Below are positions 16,816 through 26,110 of a DNA stretch of 64,000 nt, one piece after another. The position numbers and the translations under genes were made by a program. Under the pieces are notes generated by a model. It made no database searches. It saw nothing but the letters and a program-made list of their open reading frames with translations, and was not told where the DNA came from. Position 1 is the first letter of the stretch, and every line of letters begins with the position of its first letter. Source of the stretch: Pseudomonadota bacterium (GTDB lineage: Bacteria; Pseudomonadota; Gammaproteobacteria; Halothiobacillales; Halothiobacillaceae); the NCBI GenBank assembly GCA_021795795.1, contig JAJYPA010000005.1:1-64000 (forward strand), read 5' to 3'.

Positions 16816-18813
16816 TTATCCCCGTCCGGAGAGCAGGAAGTGTTCGGCGCTATCGAGTTCTTCGGGCGCGCCGTACAGTGTAAGCGTGTCACCTTCCTGC
16901 AGCAGGGTGTCGCTTTGCGGTGTTTCCCCGCGAATACCAGAACGGTTGATGGCATCGACCACAATGGTCTTGTTGGTCGGCAGGCAGCTTTCAAGCGTCC
17001 GGCCGATGGCGTAGCTGCCCTCAACCAGTGAAATGTTGCGCAGGGTTCGCGGTGCGAGCGGAATGAAATCGTTGCTGTCGCGCGCGCGGTTACCGGCATA
17101 GGTATGTCGTAAAGGGGCGTAGTTTTCCCGCCGGATTTCCTGAATCTGCCGGATAATCTTGGATACCGGCACATTCAATGCGCGCAAGACATTGCCTGAG
17201 AGTACGAGGCTCATTTCATAAATACTGGCAACCACATCGGTGGCGCCTGCCTCGTACAGAGGATCGATCTGTTCGTCCGTCCGTGCGCGCACCATGATCG
17301 GAATGTTTTCGGAAAGGCTGCGGGCAACCTCGGTTGTCTTGATGGCGGCACTGTCGTCCAAATGGGAAATGACCAGTGCCCGCGCCCGGCTCAACCCCGC
17401 GGCCTCGAGAATATCGGCGTGGGTCGAATTGCCGAAGTGAACCGGCAAGCCGGCCTGCAAGGCCTGTTGCACGATATCCGGATCGATTTCGATGGCCGCA
17501 TATTCGAAGCCTTCGCTTTGCAGTAAGCGAGCGACGTTCTGGCCCACTCGGCCAAAGCCGCATATCACGACATGACCACTCAGCTCATTGGTGAATTGCG
17601 AGATTGATTCTGCCTGACTCTTACGGTTCTTCTGGTAACTGGGCACGATGTGCTTGGCTATCCAGCCATTGAACTTGATGAGGATCGGGGTCAGCACCAT
17701 CGAAAAAATCACCACGGCCAGAACGATCTGCCGTTGATAGTCGGTCATTATCTCCGGTGCGGTGATGGCAAGCATGGCAAAACCGAACTCCCCGCCTTGC
17801 GCCAGCACAAGGCCCGTACGCAGGGCAACACCCGGCTCCTCTCCCATGGCTCGCCCGATGACGAATACGATGCTGGTTTTGACAACTACGAGTAGGGCCA
17901 GCAACAGCAGCACCCAGACGAACACATCCGGTAGTTCCCGTACGTTCAGCATCATGCCGATGGTGATGAAAAAAAGGCCGAGCAATACGTCGCGGAAGGG
18001 CCGCACATCCGTTTCGATTTGATGTTTATATTGCGTTTCGGAGAGTGCGATACCGGCCAGAAACGCACCGAGTTCATAGGAGAGTCCGGCCTGATTGGTC
18101 AACCAGCCGGCGCCCAACACAACCAGCAGCACAGCAATGGTAAACAGTTCCGCCGAGCGCGCGCGCGCGATTTCCCGGAAAAGCGGGCGCAGAATCCAGC
18201 GTCCGCCGAAGAAGAGCACAGCCGCCGCCGCAATCCCCGCTGCGATGGTGAGGGCGATGTGCAGACTGATCTGTGCCGTGCTGTTGGATGCGCCCGCTTG
18301 CACGCCCAGAACAGGGATGATGATCAGGAAGGGGATGACGGCCAGATCCTGAAACAGCAGAACACCCACGGCGTTGTTGCCGTGGCGGCTGTTGACTTCC
18401 AGTTGTTCACCCAGTTGCTTGATGACGATTGCAGTGGACGAGACGGTCAGCACGCCTGCCAATATGAAAGCGGCGGCCGGTGAAAACCCCATCAACCATG
18501 CCGCAACGCCCGTCACAATGGCGGTAGTCAATACCTGTGCTCCGCCCATGCCGATGACCGCCCGGCGCATCGCGATCAGTCGCGGGAGGGAGAATTCCAA
18601 TCCCAGCATGAAGAGCAGGAACACCACACCGAATTCGGCAACCAGGTGAATGTCTTTGACATCGCCGATCCAGCCCAAGCTGTAGGGGCCAGCGACAACG
18701 CCCACGAAGAGATAACCCAGGATTGCGGGCAGGCGCAAACGACGAAGCCCCACCACGGCGACGACCGAGATGATCAATAAAATCAGTAATGAGGCCATGG
18801 CATCGTGTTGCAT
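16816..18813 (-). CDS. Kef-type cation:proton antiporter (CPA2 family)
   Basis: 665 aa. About twelve membrane segments occupy residues 5-385, with CPA2 hallmarks (VSSTAIVIKQLGE and LLFQDLAVIPFL). A cytoplasmic RCK/TrkA-N Rossmann domain follows (about 410-530, HVVICGFGRVGQNVA). A TrkA-C domain closes the protein (about 580-660). This is the KefB/KefC/YbaL architecture: potassium or sodium efflux coupled to proton uptake, gated by nucleotide or thiol ligands at the RCK domain. The exact ion is not readable from sequence. A second in-frame ATG at 18798 is possible; neither has a clear ribosome site. It lies downstream of aat, separated by a hairpin-rich spacer. Confidence 0.88.
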   Translation of the reverse strand: MQHDAMASLLILLIISVVAVVGLRRLRLPAILGYLFVGVVAGPYSLGWIGDVKDIHLVAEFGVVFLLFMLGLEFSLPRLIAMRRAVIGMGGAQVLTTAIVTGVAAWLMGFSPAAAFILAGVLTVSSTAIVIKQLGEQLEVNSRHGNNAVGVLLFQDLAVIPFLIIIPVLGVQAGASNSTAQISLHIALTIAAGIAAAAVLFFGGRWILRPLFREIARARSAELFTIAVLLVVLGAGWLTNQAGLSYELGAFLAGIALSETQYKHQIETDVRPFRDVLLGLFFITIGMMLNVRELPDVFVWVLLLLALLVVVKTSIVFVIGRAMGEEPGVALRTGLVLAQGGEFGFAMLAITAPEIMTDYQRQIVLAVVIFSMVLTPILIKFNGWIAKHIVPSYQKNRKSQAESISQFTNELSGHVVICGFGRVGQNVARLLQSEGFEYAAIEIDPDIVQQALQAGLPVHFGNSTHADILEAAGLSRARALVISHLDDSAAIKTTEVARSLSENIPIMVRARTDEQIDPLYEAGATDVVASIYEMSLVLSGNVLRALNVPVSKIIRQIQEIRRENYAPLRHTYAGNRARDSNDFIPLAPRTLRNISLVEGSYAIGRTLESCLPTNKTIVVDAINRSGIRGETPQSDTLLQEGDTLTLYGAPEELDSAEHFLLSGRG

Positions 18814-18854
18814 CGTGGTGTACGTGTCATCAGGTTAGAAAAGCAAGGAGGCGT

Positions 18855-18980
18855 AATAGGCTGATGAAATACTCATTTCAACAGCCTGTTATTGCGGGAC
18901 ATGGATGTCCTGCCCGCAAATCAATCACGTATGTGGTTGATTTTTCGCTAACGAATACGGGCGTGTACCGGATTCGTTAG
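18855..18980. repeat. cluster of four consecutive hairpins between aat and the antiporter
   Basis: Four inverted repeats sit almost end to end. 18855-18890: AGGCTG...CAGCCT with inner TGAAAT/ATTTCA, one mismatch. 18892-18919: TTGCGGG...CCCGCAA with inner GGACAT/ATGTCC. 18918-18943: AAATCAA...TTGATTT with inner CAC/GTG. 18948-18980: CTAACGAAT...ATTCGTTAG with inner CGG/CCG. One could terminate aat, but four in a row is more than termination needs. The second resembles a hairpin in the 50.2-50.3 kb cluster. Confidence 0.75.
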
Positions 18981-19011
18981 GGCTTGATCATCGCGGCTGG
19001 CGTGGGTTTCG

Positions 19012-19695
19012 TCAATCGCCCTGATGCGTCGCAATGCTCGTGGCCAAACGCTTGTTGAACTGGCTTCGTGACCATTCTTCCGCCCCGAGGCTCAACAGGT
19101 GAGTGGTCGTGAACTGGCAGTCGAGAAAGTCGATTTCGCCCCAGCTCTGATCGATGAGGATGGCCGCCAGAGCGAGTTTGGATGCATTCGGCACCCGGCT
19201 GAACATGGACTCGCCGAACGCGGCGCGACCGAATTTCGCCCCGAACAGGCCACCAACCAATTGCGCGCCATCCCATATTTCGATGGAATATCCGTGTCCT
19301 GCTTCATGGAGTTCGATGAACACCTTGAACATGTCCGGCACGATCCAGGTGCCGTCCTGATCTGAACGCGGGGCCGCACAACCGGCGACCACGTCTGCGA
19401 AGGCTTTATTCACCGTAATTCGGTAACGTTGCTGGCGGCGCCATTTGGCGAGTGATCGGGAAAGGTGAAAGCCTGCTGGGGTCAACACTGTGCGCGGATC
19501 AGGTGCCCACCAAAGCACGGGATCGCCCGCGCCAAACCAGGGGAAAATGCCGCGTTTGTAGGCACAGACCATGCGCGGCAAGGTTAAATCGCCACCTACC
19601 GCCAGTAATCCATTGGGTTCCGTGAGTGCCCGGTGTACCGGTGGGAAATCGTCGGGGTCAGCGTGTTCGCCCTCACTCAGAAAAGGCAGAATCAT
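19012..19695 (-). CDS. aat: leucyl/phenylalanyl-tRNA-protein transferase
   Basis: 227 aa. Aat transfers Leu or Phe from aminoacyl-tRNA to N-terminal Arg or Lys of proteins, marking them for ClpS/ClpAP (N-degron pathway). Family motifs are visible throughout: FPPVHRALTEPNGLLAVGG near the N-terminus, AYKRGIFPWF, WWAPDPRTVL, GGLFGAKFGRAAFGESMFS and the FLDCQFTTTHLLSLGA C-terminal segment. Length matches the family. It lies 18 bases after yhbY on the same strand and ahead of the antiporter. Confidence 0.95.
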   Translation of the reverse strand: MILPFLSEGEHADPDDFPPVHRALTEPNGLLAVGGDLTLPRMVCAYKRGIFPWFGAGDPVLWWAPDPRTVLTPAGFHLSRSLAKWRRQQRYRITVNKAFADVVAGCAAPRSDQDGTWIVPDMFKVFIELHEAGHGYSIEIWDGAQLVGGLFGAKFGRAAFGESMFSRVPNASKLALAAILIDQSWGEIDFLDCQFTTTHLLSLGAEEWSRSQFNKRLATSIATHQGD

Positions 19696-19713
19696 CGTTT
19701 GATCAATAGCCGA

Positions 19714-20034
19714 TCAACGCCGGTTGGATCCGGCAGTGGCTTTGGGCAAGGCCAAACGCGCACCATCCGGATCGGGGCGGTAAAACACGGCAATGTGCCC
19801 TACAGATTGCACCAGCTCAGAACCGGTCGTGGTGGCGATCTGCTGCATCATATCTTTCTTGTCATCCCGATCCTGACCTGGGATACGCACTTTGATGAGT
19901 TCGTGCGTAGTCAGTGCGAGCTCGATTTCAGCCATGACGGCGTCTGTCAGCCCGTGTTGACCAAGAAGTACGACAGGGTTGAGGTGGTGGGCCTGTGCGC
20001 GCAGAAACTGTTTTTGTTTATTTGTGAGAGCCAT
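19714..20034 (-). CDS. yhbY: YhbY-family ribosome-assembly RNA-binding protein
   Basis: 106 aa from the ATG at 20034, which restores the canonical start (MALTNKQKQFLRAQAHHLNP). It is a single CRM domain with the GQHGLTDAVMAEIELAL segment and a basic helix (RIPGQDRDDKKDM). YhbY associates with the 50S precursor and assists ribosome assembly. In many gammaproteobacteria yhbY diverges from rlmE-ftsH; here the divergence is kept, but sco and pcuC lie between yhbY and rlmE. A longer in-frame extension to 20094 has no homology. Confidence 0.93.
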   Translation of the reverse strand: MALTNKQKQFLRAQAHHLNPVVLLGQHGLTDAVMAEIELALTTHELIKVRIPGQDRDDKKDMMQQIATTTGSELVQSVGHIAVFYRPDPDGARLALPKATAGSNRR

Positions 20035-20255
20035 GCTGATCTTGCTGGTGAAAAATGGAACCGGTATCCGAGTACCGAGGATATATAAAACCAAAGTGAA
20101 GCAGTCAAAAGGAAAAAGTGTGTGAAATCACACATTGTGACTGGTGCCCGATAGGGGGCATATTAACGGTTTAATCATTTTTAACCAATCGATTCCCGGC
20201 GTGGAGTAACTGTGGTTGTGGTGATGGATTAATTGTCTTCGGAAAGGGGTATTTC

Positions 20256-20975
20256 ATGTTGCACGCTGGTTCTGGGTGTCGATTCCCGCATGTGTCTCTG
20301 GTGTTGGTGCGTTTTCTGGCGCTGCTGGCCTTGGGTGCGTTTGTCTCGTTCGGAATTTCGGCTTGTGGCGACCAGAATCAGCGTGGCTCGATCAATGAGC
20401 GTGCAGTCGATATCCAGCGGCTGTCCGCTTTCGAGCCGAAGGATTTGCTGGTGATACGTTCGCTGGAATCTCCTGTCGTTGTCCCGTCTGCCGAATTCAT
20501 GACGGCAAACGGGCCGGTCAAGACACCGGAATTATTCAAGGGGCATTGGACGCTGTTTTACATCGGGTACACCTTCTGTCCCGATGTGTGCCCGACCGAA
20601 CTGACCGCTTTGGCGGGGTTGTTGCCGAAGTTGCAGCAGTCATTGCCCGGCGTGAAGTGGCGGATTGTGTTTTTGTCCGTGGATCCCGAGCGGGATACGC
20701 CCAAGCGGATCAATGAGTACGTTCATTATTTCGATAAGCAGTTCATGGGGATGACGGGGATGCGGTCGATGATCGATAAAGTCACCAAACCGATGAAGGC
20801 GGGGTACCGAATCTCGGCGCACACTCCCGGTGATATGAGTTATGAAATTGATCACGATACCGCGTATCGGTTGATTTCCCCTGATGGCAAGATGGTCGCC
20901 ATTTTGCCATCACCGCATGATCCGGCGGCGATAGATCAGGCTTTGGTTCGATTTTTCAAAGAGGTGGTGCAATGA
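20256..20975 (+). CDS. SCO1/SenC-family copper chaperone lipoprotein
   Basis: 239 aa. A hydrophobic N-terminus (about 15-36) ends in GISAC with Cys37, suggesting a lipoprotein anchored to the outer face of the inner membrane. The thioredoxin-like SCO domain carries the copper-binding CPDVCP motif (Cys108 and Cys112) and the distal His ligand in IDHDTAYRL near residue 199. SCO proteins deliver copper or reduce the CuA site of cytochrome oxidase subunit II. The stop overlaps the pcuC start by 4 bases, so the two are translationally coupled. AAAGGGG lies upstream of the ATG. Confidence 0.92.
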   Translation: MLHAGSGCRFPHVSLVLVRFLALLALGAFVSFGISACGDQNQRGSINERAVDIQRLSAFEPKDLLVIRSLESPVVVPSAEFMTANGPVKTPELFKGHWTLFYIGYTFCPDVCPTELTALAGLLPKLQQSLPGVKWRIVFLSVDPERDTPKRINEYVHYFDKQFMGMTGMRSMIDKVTKPMKAGYRISAHTPGDMSYEIDHDTAYRLISPDGKMVAILPSPHDPAAIDQALVRFFKEVVQ

Positions 20976-21415
20976 AGCGAATGTTAGTGGGTTCAGTGTT
21001 TATGGCTATAAGTGGCGGTGCGTTTGCGGCGCCCGTGATTTCCGATGCCTGGATTCCCGAGCAACCCCCCGGAGCAATGGCGAGCGCAGTTTTTCTCAAT
21101 TTGAATAACCAGACCGACAAGCCTGAAGCCTTGGTCAAAGCCGAAGCGCCGGGCTTCAAACTCGTCCAGTTGCACAAGTCGATCGAAGTTAATGGCATGC
21201 ATAAAATGATCGAGCAGACAGAGATCATTGTGCCCGCCCATGGCGAAACCAGGCTGGCACCCGGTGGTTATCACATCATGTTGATCCAACCGGAGAAACG
21301 GTTGCAGGCGGGTGACTCACTGCCAGTGACGCTCACGTTTGCAGACGGCTCGCATGAAACGATCATGGTGCCGGTAAAAAAACGGCCTGCGATGCCAGGC
21401 ATGATGAAGCACTGA
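20972..21415 (+). CDS. PCu(A)C-type periplasmic copper chaperone
   Basis: 147 aa with a signal peptide (1-19, ending AFA-AP). The mature protein is a single PCu(A)C (DUF461) cupredoxin-like domain. The copper-binding set is visible: LHKSIEVNGMHKM (His, Met) and, later, the GGYHIML His/Met pair. A His/Met-containing tail (PAMPGMMKH) may bind a second copper. PCu(A)C works with Sco in supplying copper to the CuA or CuB sites of terminal oxidases. It overlaps the sco stop by 4 bases. An intrinsic terminator follows at about 21446-21473. Confidence 0.92.
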   Translation: MKRMLVGSVFMAISGGAFAAPVISDAWIPEQPPGAMASAVFLNLNNQTDKPEALVKAEAPGFKLVQLHKSIEVNGMHKMIEQTEIIVPAHGETRLAPGGYHIMLIQPEKRLQAGDSLPVTLTFADGSHETIMVPVKKRPAMPGMMKH

Positions 21416-21445
21416 TCAACCTGAACCATATATCCGGCGCGATGC

Positions 21446-21473
21446 AAAACCGGCTTTCGACAGTCGGTTTTTT
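21446..21473 (+). terminator. intrinsic terminator after pcuC
   Basis: AAAACCG (21446-21452) pairs with CGGTTTT (21465-21471) across a 12-base loop, and the right arm runs into a six-T tract. It separates the sco-pcuC unit from rlmE. Confidence 0.75.
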
Positions 21474-21543
21474 ATGTATTCCGGTTTGGTGAATGCCCCG
21501 CTTCGGGCGATAATGATCGATTATTCGACGATCAGGGGAGCCT

Positions 21544-22167
21544 ATGGCCCGGTCAAATAGCAGTCAGCGTTGGCTGGCTGAACACTTTCGTGACGAATTT
21601 GTGATGCGCGCTCAGCGTGAGGGTTATCGCTCGCGTGCAGTATACAAACTCAAGGAACTCAATGAGCGGGACCGATTTCTGAAACCAGGCCAACGGGTGG
21701 TCGATCTGGGCGCCGCGCCCGGTGGGTGGACGCAATATGCCGCGCAGGTTGTCGGTGAACGGGGGCATGTTTTTGCGCTCGACCTCTTGCCTATGGATCA
21801 TTTTGCCCATACAACCGTCATTCAGGGTGATTTCTCTGCTGAAGAAGTGCTGGCGCGTCTTACAGCGTTGCTCGGTGAAGCGCCGGTCGATCTTGTCATT
21901 TCAGACATGGCACCGAACATGAGCGGTGTGGAAACGGTGGATATTCCTCGTGCCATGTATCTGGCGGAACTCGCGCTGGATTTTTGTCATCACATGCTCA
22001 AGCCTGAGGGGGCCTTTGTGACTAAAGTCTTTCAGGGCGAAGGCTTCGATGCGCTCATGAAGGATACCCGGAGCGCCTTCAAGAGTGTCGTGGTGCGCAA
22101 GCCCAAGGCATCACGTCCGCGCTCCCGTGAAGTGTATTTGGTGGCGCGCGGCAAGCGCGTGGTATAA
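21544..22167 (+). CDS. rlmE: 23S rRNA (uridine-2'-O)-methyltransferase RlmE
   Basis: 207 aa. RlmE (FtsJ/RrmJ) methylates the 2'-O of U2552 in 23S rRNA, using SAM, late in 50S assembly. The K-D-K-E catalytic tetrad is recognisable: Lys in [11 protein letters not shown], Asp in [10 protein letters not shown], Lys in [10 protein letters not shown] and Glu in SREVYLVA. The SAM pocket is [18 protein letters not shown] lies just upstream of the ATG. It precedes ftsH by 63 bases, the standard rlmE-ftsH-folP order. Confidence 0.96.
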   Translation: MARSNSSQRWLAEHFRDEFVMRAQREGYRSRAVYKLKELNERDRFLKPGQRVVDLGAAPGGWTQYAAQVVGERGHVFALDLLPMDHFAHTTVIQGDFSAEEVLARLTALLGEAPVDLVISDMAPNMSGVETVDIPRAMYLAELALDFCHHMLKPEGAFVTKVFQGEGFDALMKDTRSAFKSVVVRKPKASRPRSREVYLVARGKRVV

Positions 22168-22230
22168 GGTTAAGGCTATAAATTTTATTTGCCGGGGTAT
22201 GGCTTCCCGTCAATGTGATGCAGAGGTGGC

Positions 22231-24198
22231 GTGTTGAACGATTTAACGAAAAATATTCTCGTCTGGGTGGTGATTGCGGTTGTCCTGATGACCGTGTTCA
22301 ACAGCTTCAGCTCGCGCTCTACAGCGACTCAACCGATGAGCTACTCGCAGTTTTTGAGCGATGTGAAGGGTGGAAGCATCGATTCGGTGATTATTGAAGG
22401 CAAGACCATTACCGGCAAAACCAGCTCGGGCGCCACGTTCCAGACTTACAGTCCGGAAACCGATAATCGAGCGATGATTGGTGATCTGTTGAGCAACAAC
22501 GTCAAAATCGATGCCGTGCCGCCAGAACGTCCGTCCCTGTTGATGACGATTTTCATCCAGTGGTTCCCGTTCCTGTTGTTGATCGGCATCTGGATCTTCT
22601 TCATGCGCCAGATGCAGGGCGGCGGTGGCCGGGGTGCCATGAGTTTTGGTAAGTCCAAGGCACGTCTGCTGGGCGAGGATCAGGTCAAGGTGACCTTCAA
22701 CGACGTCGCCGGTGCCGATGAAGCCAAACAGGATGTGGTGGAATTGGTCGATTTCCTGCGCGATCCGGGCAAGTTCCAGCGTCTGGGTGGGCGGGTGCCG
22801 CGTGGTGTGCTGATGGTCGGTCCGCCGGGTACGGGTAAAACTCTGTTGGCGCGCGCGGTTGCGGGTGAGGCCAAAGTGCCGTTCTTCACGATCTCCGGCT
22901 CCGATTTTGTTGAAATGTTCGTCGGTGTCGGTGCGTCGCGCGTTCGTGACATGTTCGAGCAGGCCAAGAAACAGGCTCCCTGCATCATCTTCATCGACGA
23001 GATCGATGCGGTGGGGCGCCATCGTGGCTCCGGTATGGGTGGCGGACACGATGAGCGTGAGCAAACATTGAACCAGTTGCTGGTCGAAATGGACGGTTTC
23101 GAAGGCAATGAAGGCGTGATCATCATTGCGGCGACGAACCGCCCAGACGTACTCGACAAGGCTTTGCTTCGTCCGGGCCGTTTCGACCGCCAGGTCGTGG
23201 TTGGCCTGCCCGATGTGCGGGGGCGTGAACAGATTCTCAAGGTTCATCTGCGTAAGGTGCCGGCCGCTGCCGACATCGTTCCCAACCTGATTGCACGGGG
23301 GACGCCGGGCTTCTCCGGTGCCGATCTCGCCAATCTGGTGAATGAGGCGGCCTTGTACGCCGCCCGTGCGAACAAATCCGAAGTGGTCATGGCGGATCTG
23401 GAGCGCGCCAAAGACAAGATCATCATGGGTGCCGAGCGCAAATCGATGGTGATGAGCGAGGCCGAGAAGAAACTCACCGCCTATCACGAAGCAGGCCATG
23501 CGATTGTCGGCCGCTTGGTGCCCGAGCATGATCCTGTCTACAAGGTCTCCATCATTCCGCGCGGTCGTGCCTTGGGCGTCACCATGTTCCTGCCGGATGA
23601 AGACCGTTACAGCTACTCTAAACGCAAGCTCGAATCGAATATTTCCAGCCTGTTTGGTGGGCGTATAGCCGAAGAGCTGATTTTCGGCGCGGAAGCCGTA
23701 ACGACGGGTGCTTCCAATGACATCGAGCGTGCGACCGAAATTGCCCGCAACATGGTCACCAAGTGGGGTATGTCGGACAAACTCGGTACTCTCGCCTATT
23801 CAGAGGAAGACGGCGATCCCATGTTTGGCCGGGCCGTACCGGGCAGTACCATTTCTGACAGTACCGCCAGTGTGATCGACGAAGAGGTACGCCTTATCAT
23901 CGACCGCAATTACCAGCGTTGCCATCAGTTGTTGACGGATAACATCGACATTCTGCATGCGATGGCTGGTGCCCTGATGAAGTACGAAACGATCGACGTG
24001 GCCCAGATTGACGATTTAATGGCCCGCCGACCGGTTCGTGAACCTGCTGATTGGGGTACTGGCTCTGATTCGGGCAGCAAGACACCGCCGGCAAGCGGAG
24101 AGACTGTGTCTGAGGCCAAACCTGAAGAATCCATTCCTCAGGCGGATAAATCTGCACCCCCAGCTGATGCTGTTGGTGGCCCGGCGAACCAGCACTGA
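22231..24198 (+). CDS. ftsH: ATP-dependent zinc metalloprotease FtsH
   Basis: 655 aa. Two membrane segments (about 5-25 and 100-122) flank a small periplasmic domain. The AAA+ module follows (about 150-390, Walker A GPPGTGKT and second region of homology). The peptidase domain has the zinc-binding HEAGH motif near residue 418. FtsH extracts and degrades membrane proteins and regulatory proteins such as sigma-32 and LpxC. The C-terminal 50 residues are a Ser/Pro/Glu-rich tail. It starts at GTG (22231) behind an AGAGG site; the next codon, TTG, is an alternative. folP follows within a few bases. Confidence 0.96.
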   Translation: MLNDLTKNILVWVVIAVVLMTVFNSFSSRSTATQPMSYSQFLSDVKGGSIDSVIIEGKTITGKTSSGATFQTYSPETDNRAMIGDLLSNNVKIDAVPPERPSLLMTIFIQWFPFLLLIGIWIFFMRQMQGGGGRGAMSFGKSKARLLGEDQVKVTFNDVAGADEAKQDVVELVDFLRDPGKFQRLGGRVPRGVLMVGPPGTGKTLLARAVAGEAKVPFFTISGSDFVEMFVGVGASRVRDMFEQAKKQAPCIIFIDEIDAVGRHRGSGMGGGHDEREQTLNQLLVEMDGFEGNEGVIIIAATNRPDVLDKALLRPGRFDRQVVVGLPDVRGREQILKVHLRKVPAAADIVPNLIARGTPGFSGADLANLVNEAALYAARANKSEVVMADLERAKDKIIMGAERKSMVMSEAEKKLTAYHEAGHAIVGRLVPEHDPVYKVSIIPRGRALGVTMFLPDEDRYSYSKRKLESNISSLFGGRIAEELIFGAEAVTTGASNDIERATEIARNMVTKWGMSDKLGTLAYSEEDGDPMFGRAVPGSTISDSTASVIDEEVRLIIDRNYQRCHQLLTDNIDILHAMAGALMKYETIDVAQIDDLMARRPVREPADWGTGSDSGSKTPPASGETVSEAKPEESIPQADKSAPPADAVGGPANQH

Positions 24199-24206
24199 TT
24201 TTGCCC

Positions 24207-25064
24207 ATGCAGGATTCGTTCATGTCGCGGCTTCATCAGAAGTCGCCTCGCATCATGTCGATTTTGAATATCACTCCTGACTCCTTTTCGGACGGGGGTG
24301 TTTTTTTTCGGCACGAGAAAATTGATATCGACAAGGTGATTGATGCTGTAGCGACCCTACAGTCGGAGGGTGCCGATATCATCGATGTGGGTGGCGAGTC
24401 GACACGCCCAGGTGCCAAAGTGGTTGGCGTCGGGCAGGAGCTTGATCGTGTCGTGCCGGTGATCGAGGCGATCAGGGCTCGTTTCGATCTGCCTGTTTCC
24501 ATCGACACCAGTCAGCCTGAGGTGATGCTCGCTGCGACACAAGCGGGTGCATCCATTATCAATGACGTGCGGGCTTTGGTCCGTCCGGGGGCGTTGGAAG
24601 CGGCCCGGCAAGCCGTGCAGGCTTCGGGTGTCATGGTGTGTTTGATGCACATGCGGGGCGAACCCTCGACGATGAACAGCCTGTGTCAGTACGAAAATCT
24701 GGTGTCTGATGTGCTGACAGAACTGGATGAGCGGGTGAATGCAGCGATAGAGGCGGGTATCCCTCGAGCCCATCTGATGCTCGATCCTGGCTTCGGTTTT
24801 GCGAAAACTACCGAGCAGAATTTCGAACTTCTTGCTCGGTTAGACCAATTCCAGTCCAGGAACATGCCCATCCTTGTCGGACTTTCACGAAAGAGAATGA
24901 TCGGTGAGGTGACGGGGCGGGCTGTTTCCGATAGGGCGGTTGGAAGCGTTGTGCTTGCTGTGATGGCGATGGAGCGCGGGGCGGACATCGTTCGCGTCCA
25001 CGATGTGGCAGCGACGAGAGACGGGCTCCGGCTGTATCGGGCGACCTGTCTGCATCAATTTTGA
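24207..25064 (+). CDS. folP: dihydropteroate synthase
   Basis: 285 aa. FolP condenses p-aminobenzoate with 6-hydroxymethyl-dihydropterin pyrophosphate in folate synthesis and is the sulfonamide target. Conserved loops are present: LNITPDSFSDGG, IIDVGGESTRPGA, SIDTSQPEV, IINDVRAL, MLDPGFGFAKT, GLSRKRM and the final RVHDV. Start choice is open among ATGs at 24207 and 24222 because the first 20 residues are not conserved. It lies directly after ftsH. In most relatives glmM follows at once; here a cytochrome gene intervenes. Confidence 0.95.
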   Translation: MQDSFMSRLHQKSPRIMSILNITPDSFSDGGVFFRHEKIDIDKVIDAVATLQSEGADIIDVGGESTRPGAKVVGVGQELDRVVPVIEAIRARFDLPVSIDTSQPEVMLAATQAGASIINDVRALVRPGALEAARQAVQASGVMVCLMHMRGEPSTMNSLCQYENLVSDVLTELDERVNAAIEAGIPRAHLMLDPGFGFAKTTEQNFELLARLDQFQSRNMPILVGLSRKRMIGEVTGRAVSDRAVGSVVLAVMAMERGADIVRVHDVAATRDGLRLYRATCLHQF

Positions 25065-25228
25065 TTTCAACGTCGTTACCATATATTTATTTATTGATGC
25101 ATAAGTCGCATCCGGTTGTTCCCTATTAGGGTTCTCTGATATTTTACGCAGTCGGGGGTATTTGATCGATTTTTGCCTGTTAGAGTGCATTGCGTTCAAA
25201 TTGTCATGATAAAAACGAGAGAGTAACT

Positions 25229-25945
25229 ATGAAAATGATGCGTCGTTCGCTATTGGCTGTCATGTTGGGCGGTTTGATGATTCAGCCCATGGTTTCAATG
25301 GCCGCAGGAGATGCTGCTGCGGGTAAAACAAAATTTGCAACGTGCGCAGCCTGCCACGGCGCGGATGGAAAAGGTAACGGGGGGGCTTTCCCGTCGTTAA
25401 CGAAGTTGAACGCAGCGGATGCCGAAACCATCCTTACTGCCTTCAAAAAAGGCGATATGGCAACTCTGAAGGCTCATAATCTGGGCGGCGCACGCTATGG
25501 CACCATGGCGCCTCAGGCCGCCAACCTGTCTGAAGCCGATATCGCCGACCTCGCTGCTTACATCGCCACTCTCGGTGGCGGTGCTGCCGCTGCGCCTGCT
25601 GCTGCGGCACCTGCTGCTGCTGCTGCGGCGCCTGCGGCGAACATGATCAAGGCAGATGCCAACATCGGCTTTGGTCATGCGCTGTTCTCAAGCTGTGCCG
25701 TGTGTCACGGTGCGGAGGGCGAGGGTGGAAAACTCCTGAACGCGCCGAAGCTTTCTGGCCTGCCGGTTTCAGCAACCTCTTCCATGCTGGAAATGTACAA
25801 ATCTGGCAAGCAGCTGGGCCCTTACTCTTACGTCATGAACGCACAGGCGAAATACCTGACGCCTGAAGAGATCCGCGACTTGGCCGCTTACATTTCGCAA
25901 ATGAATGTGAAAGGCGCCGACAACAACATGGCTCAGACCGAGTAA
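25229..25945 (+). CDS. dihaem cytochrome c4
   Basis: 238 aa from the ATG at 25229, which has a GAGAGAG site upstream and gives a clean signal peptide (about 1-25, ending MAA-GD). Two class-I cytochrome domains each carry one motif: Cys39-Ala-Ala-Cys42-His43 and a second CAVCH near residue 160. Between them lies an Ala/Pro-rich linker of about 25 residues, longer than in typical c4. Met ligands are plausible in YGTMAPQA and YVMNAQA. Cytochrome c4 passes electrons to terminal oxidases, often cbb3 type. It is inserted between folP and glmM and ends at its own terminator. Confidence 0.88.
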   Translation: MKMMRRSLLAVMLGGLMIQPMVSMAAGDAAAGKTKFATCAACHGADGKGNGGAFPSLTKLNAADAETILTAFKKGDMATLKAHNLGGARYGTMAPQAANLSEADIADLAAYIATLGGGAAAAPAAAAPAAAAAAPAANMIKADANIGFGHALFSSCAVCHGAEGEGGKLLNAPKLSGLPVSATSSMLEMYKSGKQLGPYSYVMNAQAKYLTPEEIRDLAAYISQMNVKGADNNMAQTE

Positions 25946-25987
25946 TTGTGTTGGTCGCCACCTCCTCGGGGTGGTGTTGTCTCTATG

Positions 25988-26015
25988 AACCGCCTTTTGT
26001 TTAGGCGGTTTTTTT
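25988..26015 (+). terminator. intrinsic terminator after cytochrome c4
   Basis: AACCGCC (25988-25994) pairs with GGCGGTT (26004-26010) across a 9-base loop, followed directly by five more T residues. It is a textbook rho-independent terminator and isolates the cytochrome gene from glmM. Confidence 0.9.
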
Positions 26016-26110
26016 GTTTGGGCGATTTCTTTGGCTGAGTGCTATTGAGTGGCAGCGGGCGTGTTATCGGTTAGGATGCGGGCGGCTGTAGCAGGTTAAG
26101 GTGAATGGAT

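Noticed and set aside
18918..18945. Plus-strand intrinsic terminator (hairpin followed by TTTTT)
   Set aside because: No plus-strand gene lies upstream for many kilobases, so it is better treated as one stem of the hairpin cluster.
22243..23529. 428-codon open frame antisense to ftsH
   Set aside because: It mirrors the codon bias of ftsH, has no ribosome site and its His/Gln-rich product has no domain. ftsH on the other strand is certain.
25590..25650. GCTGC-rich repeat inside the cytochrome c4 gene as a possible DNA repeat element
   Set aside because: It encodes the Ala/Pro linker between the two haem domains; protein low complexity explains it.
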